In this document: positions 54,176-63,038 of the stretch, piece by piece
Position numbering within the stretch: the stretch's first letter is position 1
Layout of the letters: every line of letters starts with the position of its first letter
Assembly (NCBI RefSeq): GCF_002237595.1
Contig: NZ_CP022529.1
Location: 5,486,001 to 5,550,000 of the forward strand
DNA from: Labrenzia sp. VG12
GTDB taxonomy: Bacteria; Pseudomonadota; Alphaproteobacteria; Rhizobiales; Stappiaceae
DNA length: 64,000 bases
Direction of reading: 5' to 3'
The notes under the pieces: generated by a model
What the model was told of the DNA's origin: nothing
What the model saw: the letters and a program-made list of their open reading frames with translations, nothing else
Databases searched by the model: none
Program-made: the position numbers and the translations under genes

Positions 54176-55456
54176 TCAGGCTTCGTTTTCGCGTGCAATG
54201 GCGCGCCAGCCTATGTCCGAGCGGCAGAAGCCCTCGGGCCACGAGATGCTCTCAACCGCGCGATAGGCCTGATCGCGCGCCTCACCGACGCTTGCGCCAA
54301 GGGCGGTCACGTTCAGGACGCGGCCGCCATTTGCCAACAGCCGATCTTGGTCCCGTTTGGTGCCCGCGTGAAACACCGCGACCTGCGCATCTCCGGAAGG
54401 GGCCGTCACCCCTTTGATTTCCGTGCCCTTTTCATAGCTTCCCGGATAGCCGTTCGCTGCCAGCACAACGGTGAGAGCAACGTCCTTTTTCCAGCTTGCA
54501 TGTGCGCGATCGAGCGTGCCGTCGACGCTGGCCAGCACCAGATCCAGCAGATCGCTTTCAAGACGCATCATCATCACCTGGCATTCCGGATCGCCGAACC
54601 GGGTATTGTATTCGATCAGCTTGGGACCAGCCGCCGTGATCATCAATCCTGCGTAAAGAACACCCTTGAATGGCGTTCCTCGTGCGGCAAGCGTGGCGAT
54701 CGTCGGTTCGATGATGGTCTTCAGCACCTCAGAAACAAGCGCGTCAGTCAGGACAGGCGCTGGTGAATAAGCCCCCATGCCGCCCGTGTTCGGGCCTTCA
54801 TCACCGTCATACGCCCGCTTGTGGTCCTGCGCGGTTGCGAGCGGCAGGGCGTTGGTGCCGTCGGAAAGCACAAAGAAACTGGCTTCCTCGCCTTCCAGGA
54901 ATTCCTCGATGACGACTTCCGCACCGGCCGCACCAAAAGAGCCTTCAAAGCAGGCCTTCACCGCGTCCTCGGCCTCTTCCAGGGTCATTGCCACGACAAC
55001 GCCCTTGCCGGCGGCAAGGCCGTCCGCCTTGACCACGATCGGAGCGCCCTGTTTGCGCACATAGGCCAGGGCGTCTTCTGCCGCGTCAAACCGGCCATAA
55101 GCTGCGGTCGGGATATTCGCTTCGTCGCAGACACCCTTGGTGAAGGCCTTGGACCCCTCCAGCTGTGCAGCTGCCCGTGTCGGGCCGAATGCCTTGATGC
55201 CGGCAGCGTCAAGGTCGTCAACAAGTCCTGCCACAAGCGGCGCCTCGGGTCCGACGACAACCAGGTCAACCGCGTTGTCCCGGCAAAATCCGATCACGGC
55301 CTGATGATCCGAAATGTCCAGTTCGACAAGGTCCGCGACGTCGGCAATCCCGGCATTGCCCGGCGCGGCGTAGAGCTTGGTGAGTTTGGGAGATTTCGCC
55401 AGGGCCCAGGCCAGCGCATGTTCGCGGCCGCCGGATCCGATCAGGAGGAGTTTCAT
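54176..55456 (-). CDS. purD: Phosphoribosylamine-glycine ligase
   Basis: The 426-residue cytosolic ATP-grasp enzyme joins glycine to phosphoribosylamine, step 2 of purine synthesis. It shows MKLLLIGSGGREHALAWALAKSP, VVVGPEAPLVAGLVDDL, VKADGLAAGKGVVVA and PNTGGMGAYSPAPV with the family's usual length. It lies 87 bases upstream of the dehalogenase-like gene on the same strand. Confidence 0.98.
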   Translation of the reverse strand: MKLLLIGSGGREHALAWALAKSPKLTKLYAAPGNAGIADVADLVELDISDHQAVIGFCRDNAVDLVVVGPEAPLVAGLVDDLDAAGIKAFGPTRAAAQLEGSKAFTKGVCDEANIPTAAYGRFDAAEDALAYVRKQGAPIVVKADGLAAGKGVVVAMTLEEAEDAVKACFEGSFGAAGAEVVIEEFLEGEEASFFVLSDGTNALPLATAQDHKRAYDGDEGPNTGGMGAYSPAPVLTDALVSEVLKTIIEPTIATLAARGTPFKGVLYAGLMITAAGPKLIEYNTRFGDPECQVMMMRLESDLLDLVLASVDGTLDRAHASWKKDVALTVVLAANGYPGSYEKGTEIKGVTAPSGDAQVAVFHAGTKRDQDRLLANGGRVLNVTALGASVGEARDQAYRAVESISWPEGFCRSDIGWRAIARENEA

Positions 55457-55570
55457 GAAGGAGCTGCCTCTTCGAGCAGGTTGACGCGGAAACGCGGGAT
55501 CTGCAGGCCGCAGTCCAGCTTCGGGCGGGGTCTAGCACGGGCGTCGGAAATTTCCAACGCCCGGATTGCT

Positions 55571-56344
55571 TCACCCGCCGACGATCACCCGGCAATAAAG
55601 GATGTTGTCCTCTTTCAGATCAGGGCCCCAGATCAGCTCTGCCGAGCGGTCCCAGTCAATCCGGTCGTAACCGTCCTTGGGACCAACGTCTCGGGCGCTG
55701 TGCACGGTTGCCTTCGGCCAGGAGTTGTCGTCGAAATCAGGCGCCGTCCAGGTGTCCGGAACCGAGACACGGGTTTCTGCACAAACGGCCTGCGAGACAT
55801 CCGGATTGCGTTCTCTTGCACAAGCGGCATCAGCCGGTGCCTTCTGGACTGTCAGGCAACGCCAGTCGGACCCGGTGACAGCCAGGACCTTGCCGCTCGT
55901 GGTCTCCTTGAACTGGGCGATCGCACCGCCATCCCCCATTTGCTGGCGCCGCGTGCCAATGTATTCAAGGCCTGTGTCGTTCTCCATGAAATCCCGAAAT
56001 TCGAAGGCAAGCGTCATCGGCAGGTCGGCATTGAACTCGAACCGTTCGGCGTTGAAGGATCGCTCGGTCTTGTATGGCGTGCTGTCTTCCAGGAGCGGCG
56101 CCCCGTTGACATACAGCTTGAACCAGTTGTCGACCCAGACCTCGCCGAGGATTTTTTGCGAGCCGGAGGATTCGATCACGCTTTCGTTGACCTCCTTGCC
56201 ACCTCCGGGGCGGGGTGGTCGATTGTCATCACCCGGACGTGGTGGTGGAGGGGGCTGCTGGGCGAAGGCGCCAGCAGGAACGGTGGAAAGGCAAAGGATG
56301 AGCGTAAGGAAAAGATGTTTTGCGTGGTCTGCGCTGAAGCTCAC
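55571..56344 (-). CDS. Secreted protein of unknown function
   Basis: The 257-residue protein has a signal peptide (HLFLTLILCLSTVPAGAFAQ), a proline-rich linker (PPPPPRPGDDNRPPRPGGG) and a mature domain with WVDNWFKLYVNGAPLLEDST and FRDFMENDTGLEYIG that resembles a carbohydrate-binding or galactose-binding-like beta-sandwich. The GTG at 56344 has GGAG 7 bases upstream and opens onto the signal; an in-frame ATG at 56377 is also possible. It lies 114 bases upstream of purD. Confidence 0.72.
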   Translation of the reverse strand: MSFSADHAKHLFLTLILCLSTVPAGAFAQQPPPPPRPGDDNRPPRPGGGKEVNESVIESSGSQKILGEVWVDNWFKLYVNGAPLLEDSTPYKTERSFNAERFEFNADLPMTLAFEFRDFMENDTGLEYIGTRRQQMGDGGAIAQFKETTSGKVLAVTGSDWRCLTVQKAPADAACARERNPDVSQAVCAETRVSVPDTWTAPDFDDNSWPKATVHSARDVGPKDGYDRIDWDRSAELIWGPDLKEDNILYCRVIVGG

Positions 56345-56510
56345 AGTATTCTCCGGTTCCGAACAGGGCCAGGACATTTGCGCCCGGTCCCATCAACAAT
56401 GCCCCTCGACAGCGGCACTATGACCTGTTGCGGGGTGAATTTCATCTGAATTATCGGTAGAACTGCAGGGGCAGGAACCGGCGAACAGTACGCCGTCCCG
56501 GCCAATCCAG

Positions 56511-57467
56511 ATGGACAGAACGATGATCTTCACGACCAAGGACACCGGTCCAGTAGCTGATGCCGTCAAGCGACACTGGGTCGACACCAGGCTGCCGCCG
56601 GCCTTTCGCCCCTATGCCCGGCTGGCGCGCTGGGAGCGTCCGATCGGCTGGTGGCTGCTGTTGTGGCCCTGCTGGTGGTCGGCGGCGCTGGCAGCCATTG
56701 CTGCCGGCAATGGCTGGCCCAATCCCTGGCACCTGGTTCTGTTCTTTGTCGGCGCTGTTGCCATGCGCGGGGCGGGGTGCACCTATAACGATCTCGTCGA
56801 CGTTGACATCGATGCCAAGGTGGAGCGTACCCGTTCTCGGCCGATTCCGGCCGGCCAGGTCAGCAAGACCCAGGCGAAGGTGTTTCTGATCGCCCAGGCG
56901 CTTCTGGGTCTTCTGGTGCTCCTCCAGTTCAACAGCTTCTCGATCTGGCTCGGAATAGTTTCCCTGGTGCCGGTGGCGATCTATCCTTTCATGAAGCGCA
57001 TCACCAACTGGCCCCAGCTTTTTCTTGGTTTCGCCTTCTCCTGGGGCGCGCTGATGGGTTGGTCGGCGACCTTCGGTTCGCTTGGTGTGGCACCCGTCTT
57101 GCTGTATCTCGGCGGTATCTGCTGGACCATCGGCTATGACACGATCTATGCGCATCAGGACAAGGAAGACGACGCCCTTGTCGGGGTAAAATCGACGGCG
57201 CGCCTGTTCGGTGGTCATACCAAACTGGCGCTGGTCCTGCTCTACAGCGCCGCGACAGTCCTGTTCGGACTGGCCGCCGTCTTTGCCGATGCCGGTCCCG
57301 CGGCCTTTTTCGGCATCCTGGCCGGCGTCGTGCATCTGGGGTGGCAGATCCTGGTCCTGGACATTGATGACGGCGACCAGTGCCTGAAGCTGTTCCGCTC
57401 CAACGGCACCTATGGCTGGATCCTCTTTGGCGGATTCGTGGCTGATGCCCTGATTGGCTGGCTTTAA
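56511..57467 (+). CDS. ubiA: 4-hydroxybenzoate polyprenyltransferase UbiA
   Basis: The 318-residue inner-membrane enzyme attaches the polyprenyl tail to 4-hydroxybenzoate in ubiquinone synthesis. It has about eight hydrophobic helices and both Asp-rich magnesium motifs: NDLVDVDIDAKVERTRSRP and DTIYAHQDKEDDALVG. An alternative start at Met5 (56523) is possible. Confidence 0.96.
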   Translation: MDRTMIFTTKDTGPVADAVKRHWVDTRLPPAFRPYARLARWERPIGWWLLLWPCWWSAALAAIAAGNGWPNPWHLVLFFVGAVAMRGAGCTYNDLVDVDIDAKVERTRSRPIPAGQVSKTQAKVFLIAQALLGLLVLLQFNSFSIWLGIVSLVPVAIYPFMKRITNWPQLFLGFAFSWGALMGWSATFGSLGVAPVLLYLGGICWTIGYDTIYAHQDKEDDALVGVKSTARLFGGHTKLALVLLYSAATVLFGLAAVFADAGPAAFFGILAGVVHLGWQILVLDIDDGDQCLKLFRSNGTYGWILFGGFVADALIGWL

Positions 57468-57470
57468 AGG

Positions 57471-57495
57471 AAAAAGGCTTCGCTGAGCGAAGCCT
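57471..57495 (-). terminator. Rho-independent terminator of the DUF6101 gene
   Basis: AGGCTTCGCT (57475-57484) pairs exactly with AGCGAAGCCT (57486-57495). On the complementary strand five T follow. It lies just past the DUF6101 stop, and only the hairpin side faces ubiA. Confidence 0.82.
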
Positions 57496-57528
57496 CCTGT
57501 CTGTGGAAGAACTCACAGGCGCCAAGTT

Positions 57529-58131
57529 TCACGAGCGCGCGATGATTTCCCGTTCGTTGGCATGGACGGCCGGTGCGCCGGAAAGGCGACCGGGCGCGCG
57601 CCGGTTCAAGAAGCGCGGACGGCGGCCCGTCAGCAGCCGCAACTTGCGGCGCGGAGCGGGCAGGGCTGCCGGAACGGCGCTGAAGGCTTCAATTGGTTTG
57701 ACCTTGCCACCCAGGTCACAAACCAGCATCGGCAGGTTGAAGGTCTGCGCCCACCGGCTCCAAAGTACGGCGAGATCGTCGGAATGCTCTGTCTCTGCAA
57801 GCGTGATCGACAGGGCGCTGTCGGGATGCTTCAGGATCAGGGCGGCGACGATTTCGCCCGGCGCAGCACCGGGAACGATGCGTACCATGACGCCGTCAAA
57901 TCCCTGGGCAGGCACGACGACGGTAACCGGGACGCCGGCGACCCGGCGCTTGATGACCGCCCGGTCGCGGTCAAGAAAGATTTCTGCGGGCAGGGAGGGG
58001 GTTCCGGGGCGCGATTCAAGTCGCTGCTCGAACCTTGCCGGAAGGCAACCGGGCTGAGGTGCTTCTGAAGCACTCGTCCCGATTGCCGCCGTTTCCTGCA
58101 TTTCTGTTTGACGTCTCAAATGACTCTCCAC
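57529..58131 (-). CDS. DUF6101 family protein
   Basis: The 200-residue protein has a conserved central part (IFLDRDRAVIKRRVAGVPVTVVVP and LILKHPDSALSITLAE) and a basic C-terminus with RRPRFLNRRAPGRLSG, as in an uncharacterised Hyphomicrobiales family. No membrane segment or enzyme motif is visible. The frame starts at GTG 58131; an in-frame ATG at 58101 is also possible. It converges on ubiA. Confidence 0.68.
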   Translation of the reverse strand: MESHLRRQTEMQETAAIGTSASEAPQPGCLPARFEQRLESRPGTPSLPAEIFLDRDRAVIKRRVAGVPVTVVVPAQGFDGVMVRIVPGAAPGEIVAALILKHPDSALSITLAETEHSDDLAVLWSRWAQTFNLPMLVCDLGGKVKPIEAFSAVPAALPAPRRKLRLLTGRRPRFLNRRAPGRLSGAPAVHANEREIIARS

Positions 58132-58577
58132 CGGACCTTTTGGTCGGACCTTTCTGGTCTCTCGATGGGCTCTAACCTAGCGAAAAAATGTCGTGATCCG
58201 CTTAAGAGACAGAGTTAAAAAAGTCTGATTTCTAAGAGGGTTACCGGATTGTAACGACAGCGGTAACGTCTCGTTCAGGTCTGCGGCGACGGAGCGTGAA
58301 TGCAATCATTGCGTGCTTTTCTCAGTGAATGCATTGTTTTCTATCTCGCGGAAGTCGCTGCGAAATTTCCGGTCCGCATTGCAGCGTTGCAACCTCTTGC
58401 CGTTTGTCCGTTCCAGACCCATGTCCCGGTGGATACGTGAATTCCGGTGTCCCTGACCGGGACGGACGGCACTTCATTGTTGGCAAATCTGCCCGGCGGT
58501 TGCGGCTCGGCCCGGCTGAGCGTAAACAACAGCCTGACCAAATTGACGCCAACCCAGCAGACGGATGAGCGAACACC
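58132..58577. other. 446-base intergenic region before pmbA
   Basis: No supported gene. It is the divergent gap between the DUF6101 gene and pmbA. It has an AT-richer left half (58180-58240) and an inverted repeat GTTACCG (58240-58246) / CGGTAAC (58261-58267). No terminator or RNA was recognised. Confidence 0.5.
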
Positions 58578-59920
58578 ATGTCGGATCTGATTGACCAGAG
58601 CGAATTGCAATCTCGCGCGGCGCGGCTTGTCGATGCGGCCAGAAAGGCCGGAGCGGACGCCTGCGACGCAATTGCGGTTACAGGCGTATCGCTCTCCGTC
58701 GATGTCAGGGAAGGCAAGATTGAGGAAACCGAGCGGGCCGAAGGTGACGACGTTACCCTGCGCGTATTTGTCGGCAAGCGCACGGCTGCCGTTTCCGCCA
58801 ACCGGCTTGATGATCCTGCGAGCCTGGCGGAACGGGCGGTGGCGATGGCAAAAGTCGCTCCGGAAGATCCCTATGCAGGGTTGGCCGATCCGGAATTGCT
58901 GGTCAGGGACTTTCCGGCCCTGGAGCTGTTGGACAAGACCGAACTGGCCGCCGACCGCCTGGCGGAGATCGCATTGGCAACGGAAGAGGCCGGACTGGCC
59001 GTTGAAGGTGTCAGCAAGTCGGGCGGCGCCGGTGCGTCCTGGCGGCTTGCCGGTGTTGTACTGGCAACCAGTCACGGCTTTGAAGGGGCCTACATGTCGT
59101 CGCGCTATGGCATGTCCATGACAGCTGTGGCCGGCGAGGGCACTTCCATGGAGCGGGATTACGATTTTGACAGCCGCACTTTCTTTGAAGACCTGGAAGC
59201 TCCGGCGGAGATCGGCCGCCGGGCCGGCGAACGGGCCGTTCGACGCCTGAACCCGCAAAAGCTGTCCACCCGCACCACCAACGTCATTTATGAATCCCGG
59301 GCAGCCCGCAGCCTGCTTGGCCACCTGACCGGTGCTATCAACGGCGCTGCAATCGCGCGCAAGACCAGCTTCCTGAAAGACAGGATGAATGAGGCCGTCT
59401 TTGCACCAGGCATTCAGATCGTCGACGATCCGTTCAAGCGGCGCGGCGCCGCAACGCGGCCCTTCGATGGTGAGGGGACGCGGGCAGACGTGCTCAATGT
59501 CATCGAGGATGGCGTCCTGAAACACTGGTTCCTGGATGGCGCTTCTGCGCGCGAACTTGGCCTGACCCCGAATGGCCGTGCCCATCGAAGTGGCAGCGGC
59601 ACGTCTCCGGGACCGACCAACATCACATTGATGCCGGGCGATAAGTCGCTGGAAGAGCTGATGGGCGATGCCGGCGAGGGGCTTCTGGTCACTGACCTGA
59701 TCGGGCACGGTGTCAACGGCATCACCGGTGACTATTCCCGGGGGCATCTGGCTTCTGGTTCGAAAACGGCAAGATCGTCGAACCGGTCAGCGAAATCACC
59801 ATTGCAGGCAACCTGACGGACATGTTTGCCCGGCTGATCCCGGGCAGCGATCTGGACAACCGCTACTCAGCGGCGGCTCCGTCCGTGATGATCGAAGGAA
59901 TGGCTCTTGCCGGAAGCTGA
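58578..59920 (+). pseudogene. pmbA: PmbA/TldE-family protein, frameshifted near the 3' end
   Basis: PmbA (TldE) works with the metalloprotease TldD in maturing modified peptides. The first 390 or so residues are normal, with no HExxxH zinc motif, as expected for PmbA rather than TldD, up to GHGVNGITGDYSRG. The frame then reads HLASGSKTARSS to a stop at 59816. A +1 shifted frame from the G run at 59740-59744 restores ASGFWFENGKIVEPVSEI, GNLTDMFARLIPG, and MIEGMALAGS ending at 59918-59920. One missing G in that run explains this. It may be a real mutation or a read error. Confidence 0.85.
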
Positions 59921-60725
59921 CACGGGGCCGGACGGCGCCTCGGCGGAGGCGGATCTCCTCCTGCTGGAGACGGCCGCACGCCGGGCGGGTGAACTTGCTC
60001 TGACCTTTTTTGGCAAGAATCCGGAGACCTGGTTCAAGGGCAAGCCGGGCATGTCGCCCGTCTCGGAAGCTGATCTTGCCGTTGACAAGCTCCTGGCTGA
60101 AGACCTTCGGGGTGCGCGGCTTGGCTATGGCTGGCTGTCGGAGGAAACGGCGGATGACCGGTCTCGGCTCGATCACACACGCGTTTTCATTGTCGATCCA
60201 ATCGATGGCACCCGCGCGTTTCTGGCCGGTGGGGACGAATGGACGGTGTCCATCGCGGTGGTTGACAGTGGCAGGCCGGTTGCCGGAGCGGTCTATTGTC
60301 CGGTGCGCGATGAAATGTTTCTGGCCCGTGCAGGTGGGGGCGCCTTTCTCAACGGCACGCGGATGAGCGTGTCCAGCCGGCGCTCCGTGTCCGGTGCGAC
60401 CCTGACCGGACCGCATTCCATCGTCGCGAACAGCGACGTCATTGCCGCCGGGTTTGTCGGAACGGATATTCTCAGATCGCTCGCCTATCGGCTGGTGACG
60501 GTTGCGGCCGGCCGCGTGGATATCGGAACTGCGCGTGGCGGGCCAAGCGATTGGGACCTTGCAGCGGCCGATCTTTTGGTGCAGGAAGCAGGCGGAAAAC
60601 TGACGGATGTCAAAGGCCGGCTTCTGACTTATAACCGCCCCAAGACCGGACACCCCGGCCTGATCGCGGCACCGGACGCGCTGATTGATGCCGCGCGCGC
60701 GGCGCTGCGCAGCGCGATTGGCTGA
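59907..60725 (+). CDS. Inositol monophosphatase-family phosphatase (CysQ-like)
   Basis: The 272-residue protein has the family metal sites: SEETADD (Glu), FIVDPIDGTRAFLAGG (DPxDGTxxF) and SDWDLAAADLLVQEAGG. It may act on 3'-phosphoadenosine-5'-phosphate or inositol phosphate. It starts at TTG 59907, overlapping the restored end of pmbA by 14 bases, with AAGGA about 8 bases ahead, so its translation is probably coupled to pmbA. Confidence 0.87.
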   Translation: MPEADTGPDGASAEADLLLLETAARRAGELALTFFGKNPETWFKGKPGMSPVSEADLAVDKLLAEDLRGARLGYGWLSEETADDRSRLDHTRVFIVDPIDGTRAFLAGGDEWTVSIAVVDSGRPVAGAVYCPVRDEMFLARAGGGAFLNGTRMSVSSRRSVSGATLTGPHSIVANSDVIAAGFVGTDILRSLAYRLVTVAAGRVDIGTARGGPSDWDLAAADLLVQEAGGKLTDVKGRLLTYNRPKTGHPGLIAAPDALIDAARAALRSAIG

Positions 60726-60760
60726 CAGGCCTGTCAGAGTGACAATGTAAGAGGAAACTC

Positions 60761-61000
60761 ATGAGCGAGACCGACACCCCGAAACAGCTGTTGCATCTGG
60801 TGTTTGGCGGCGAACTGGAATCGCCGGAAGGGCTGACTTTCCGCGATCTGGACGAGCTGGATATCGTCGGCATCTATCCCAATTATGCCGAAGCCTATGT
60901 TGCCTGGAAGGCAAAGGCCCAGGCCACGGTCGACAACGCTCACATGCGCTATTTCATCGTTCACATGCACCGTCTGCTCGACCCGGAAACGGCCGACTGA
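60761..61000 (+). CDS. DUF4170 small protein
   Basis: The 79-residue protein has LHLVFGGELESPEGLTF and IVGIYPNYAEAYVAWKAKAQ, followed by MRYFIVHMHRLLDPE. It is an alphaproteobacterial family of unknown function found beside lipid A genes. AGAGGAAA precedes its ATG. Confidence 0.87.
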   Translation: MSETDTPKQLLHLVFGGELESPEGLTFRDLDELDIVGIYPNYAEAYVAWKAKAQATVDNAHMRYFIVHMHRLLDPETAD

Positions 61001-61028
61001 AGCACGCTAACCTCAGGCGACAAGAAAA

Positions 61029-61727
61029 ATGATCAAACGCCTCGGCCGCCATCCCTGGGTTTTGTCGGGTGTGGGCTCGCTGCTCGCCGGCTATCTGAAA
61101 CTTGTTTATCATACCAACCGGTTCGTTATTGAACCGGAAGGCGTCCATGCGCGCATGGAAGAGGACCTGCCGGTGATCGTTGCCATGTGGCACGGCCAGC
61201 ATTTCATGGTGCCATTCGCCAAGCCGTCCCATTGGCCGGCCAAGGTGATGATCTCCCGATCCGCCGACGGTGAAGTGAACGCCATCGCCGCCAGCAAGTT
61301 CGGACTTGGCCTGATCCGTGCCTCCGGTGGCCGCAATGCCCGCCAGATCAAGAAACGCGGTGGCATGAAAGGGTTTATCGAAGCGCTGCGGGCACTCAAG
61401 GACGGTTATTCCATCGCGATGACAGCAGATGTCCCCAAGGGGCCTGCACGTCAATCGGGCGTCGGCATCGTGCAGTTGGCAAAACACTCCGGCCGCCCCA
61501 TTCTGCCGGTTGCTGTCGCGACCAGCCGGTCCAGGGAGCTGAACAGCTGGGACAGGGCAAGCGTCAATCTGCCCTTCGGGCGCGGCAGCATTGCTGTTGG
61601 CGACCTGATCTGGGTGCCTGGCGATACGGACGACGACGCACTGGAGGCCTACCGCCTCAAGGTGGAAGAAGGCCTCAACGCGACCACCAAACGGGCCTAT
61701 GAACTTGTCGGCAGGTCTGATGGCTGA
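61029..61727 (+). CDS. DUF374/lysophospholipid acyltransferase-family protein
   Basis: The 232-residue protein has an N-terminal hydrophobic stretch, PVIVAMWHGQHFMVPFA with the catalytic-type His, SRSADGEV and TADVPKGPARQSGVGIVQLAK. DUF374 proteins resemble lipid acyltransferases and occur beside waaA. Its stop (61727) overlaps the waaA start (61720). Confidence 0.88.
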   Translation: MIKRLGRHPWVLSGVGSLLAGYLKLVYHTNRFVIEPEGVHARMEEDLPVIVAMWHGQHFMVPFAKPSHWPAKVMISRSADGEVNAIAASKFGLGLIRASGGRNARQIKKRGGMKGFIEALRALKDGYSIAMTADVPKGPARQSGVGIVQLAKHSGRPILPVAVATSRSRELNSWDRASVNLPFGRGSIAVGDLIWVPGDTDDDALEAYRLKVEEGLNATTKRAYELVGRSDG

Positions 61728-63038
61728 GCGGCGCCCATTTCTGGTCAGCGCCTACCGGGGCCTCGCGCGTGGCCTCACCCCTTTCTTCAATCTGCTTTTT
61801 GCCCTGCGCAGCCGGTCCGGAAAGGAACTGCCCGAGCGCAAGGGGGAACGTTTCGGCTACGCAGCGCGTCAGCGCCCCGAGGGAAAACTGGCCTGGATCC
61901 ATGCAGCCAGCGTGGGCGAGACCATGTCGGTGCTGCCACTGATCGACAGGCTTGCGTCTGCGGGCGTCAAGGTGTTGCTGACCACCGTCACGGTGACGGC
62001 CGCGGAACTGGCGGAGCAACGGCTGCCGGACGGCGCCATTCACCAGTTCGTACCTTACGATGCGCCCGGGCCTGTCAGCCGGTTCCTGTCTCACTGGTCT
62101 CCCGATCTGGTGATGGTGGTGGAAAGCGAAATCTGGCCGTGCCTGTTCGACGAGATGCGGCAGCTTGAGACGCCGTTTGTGCTGCTCAATGGACGCCTGT
62201 CGGACAAGTCACAGAAAAGCTGGGCACGGCTGCCGGCGCTTTCCGGTTATCTCTTCTCCTGTCTTGACCTCGTGCTGGCGCAAAGCGATGCGGATGCGTC
62301 GCGGTTTCAACGCCTCGGCTGCAGCCGGGTTGTCTCACCGGGAAATCTGAAATTTGACGCTCCTGAGCCAGCCGCGGAAGCCGATAGCCTTGCGGCCCTC
62401 ACTGCCGAGATTGGTGGACGGCCGGTCTGGTTGGCGGCCCTGACCCATCCGGGCGAAGACGAAATTGCGTTGACCGCGTTCGAGCAGCTGCGCCAGGAAT
62501 TCAAGGAGCTGTTGCTGGTGCTGGTGCCGCGCCACCCTGCACGGGCGGACGCTGTTGCGGATCTGGTGCGCGACCGGGGATTGTCGGTCACAAGGCGTTC
62601 GCTCGGCGAGGCAATCTCCTCCTCCACGGACGTCTATCTTGGTGATACACTCGGCGAGATGGGACTTTACTACAAGCTCGCGCCGGTGACGTTTCTCGGT
62701 GGGTCTTTCAACGATGCCGGGGACACAATCCCCTGGAGGCGGCTCTGTCCGGCTCGGCGCTGGTCACCGGACCACGCGTTGCCAATGCAAGAGCCGTCTA
62801 CAAGGAATTCTGGATCGAAAATGCCGCGGTTAGGGTTGAGAATGCCGAAGACCTAGCAAGGCGTCTTCAGCCCCTTCTTCTGGACCCTGATGGAGCCCGC
62901 CAGCAGGCCGAGCGGGCGCGGCAACTGGTGGCTGCGGGGCGCGGCGCCCTCGACAAGACGCTGACACATCTGACGGCATATCTGCCTTTGAACAGTGCCG
63001 GATCAGCGCCGGAGGCCGTGCGTGAAGACGGCGCCTGA
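61720..63038 (+). pseudogene. waaA: Kdo transferase WaaA, frameshifted
   Basis: WaaA adds Kdo to the lipid A precursor in the inner membrane. The frame from ATG 61720 is normal (AWIHAASVGETMSVLPLI, MVVESEIWPCLFDEM, LLNGRLSDKSQKSW) to FLGGSFNDAG, then shifts into RRLCPARRW and stops at 62856. The G run at 62719-62722 appears to lack one G; adding it restores DAGGHNPLEAALSGSALVTG, ARAVYKEFWIENAAVR, ALDKTLTHL and a stop at 63036-63038. WaaA is normally essential, so a sequencing error is more likely than a true loss. Confidence 0.85.

Noticed and set aside
53399..54766. A 455-codon open frame spanning the dehalogenase-like gene and purD on the other strand
   Set aside because: It runs across two well-supported genes and has no motif.
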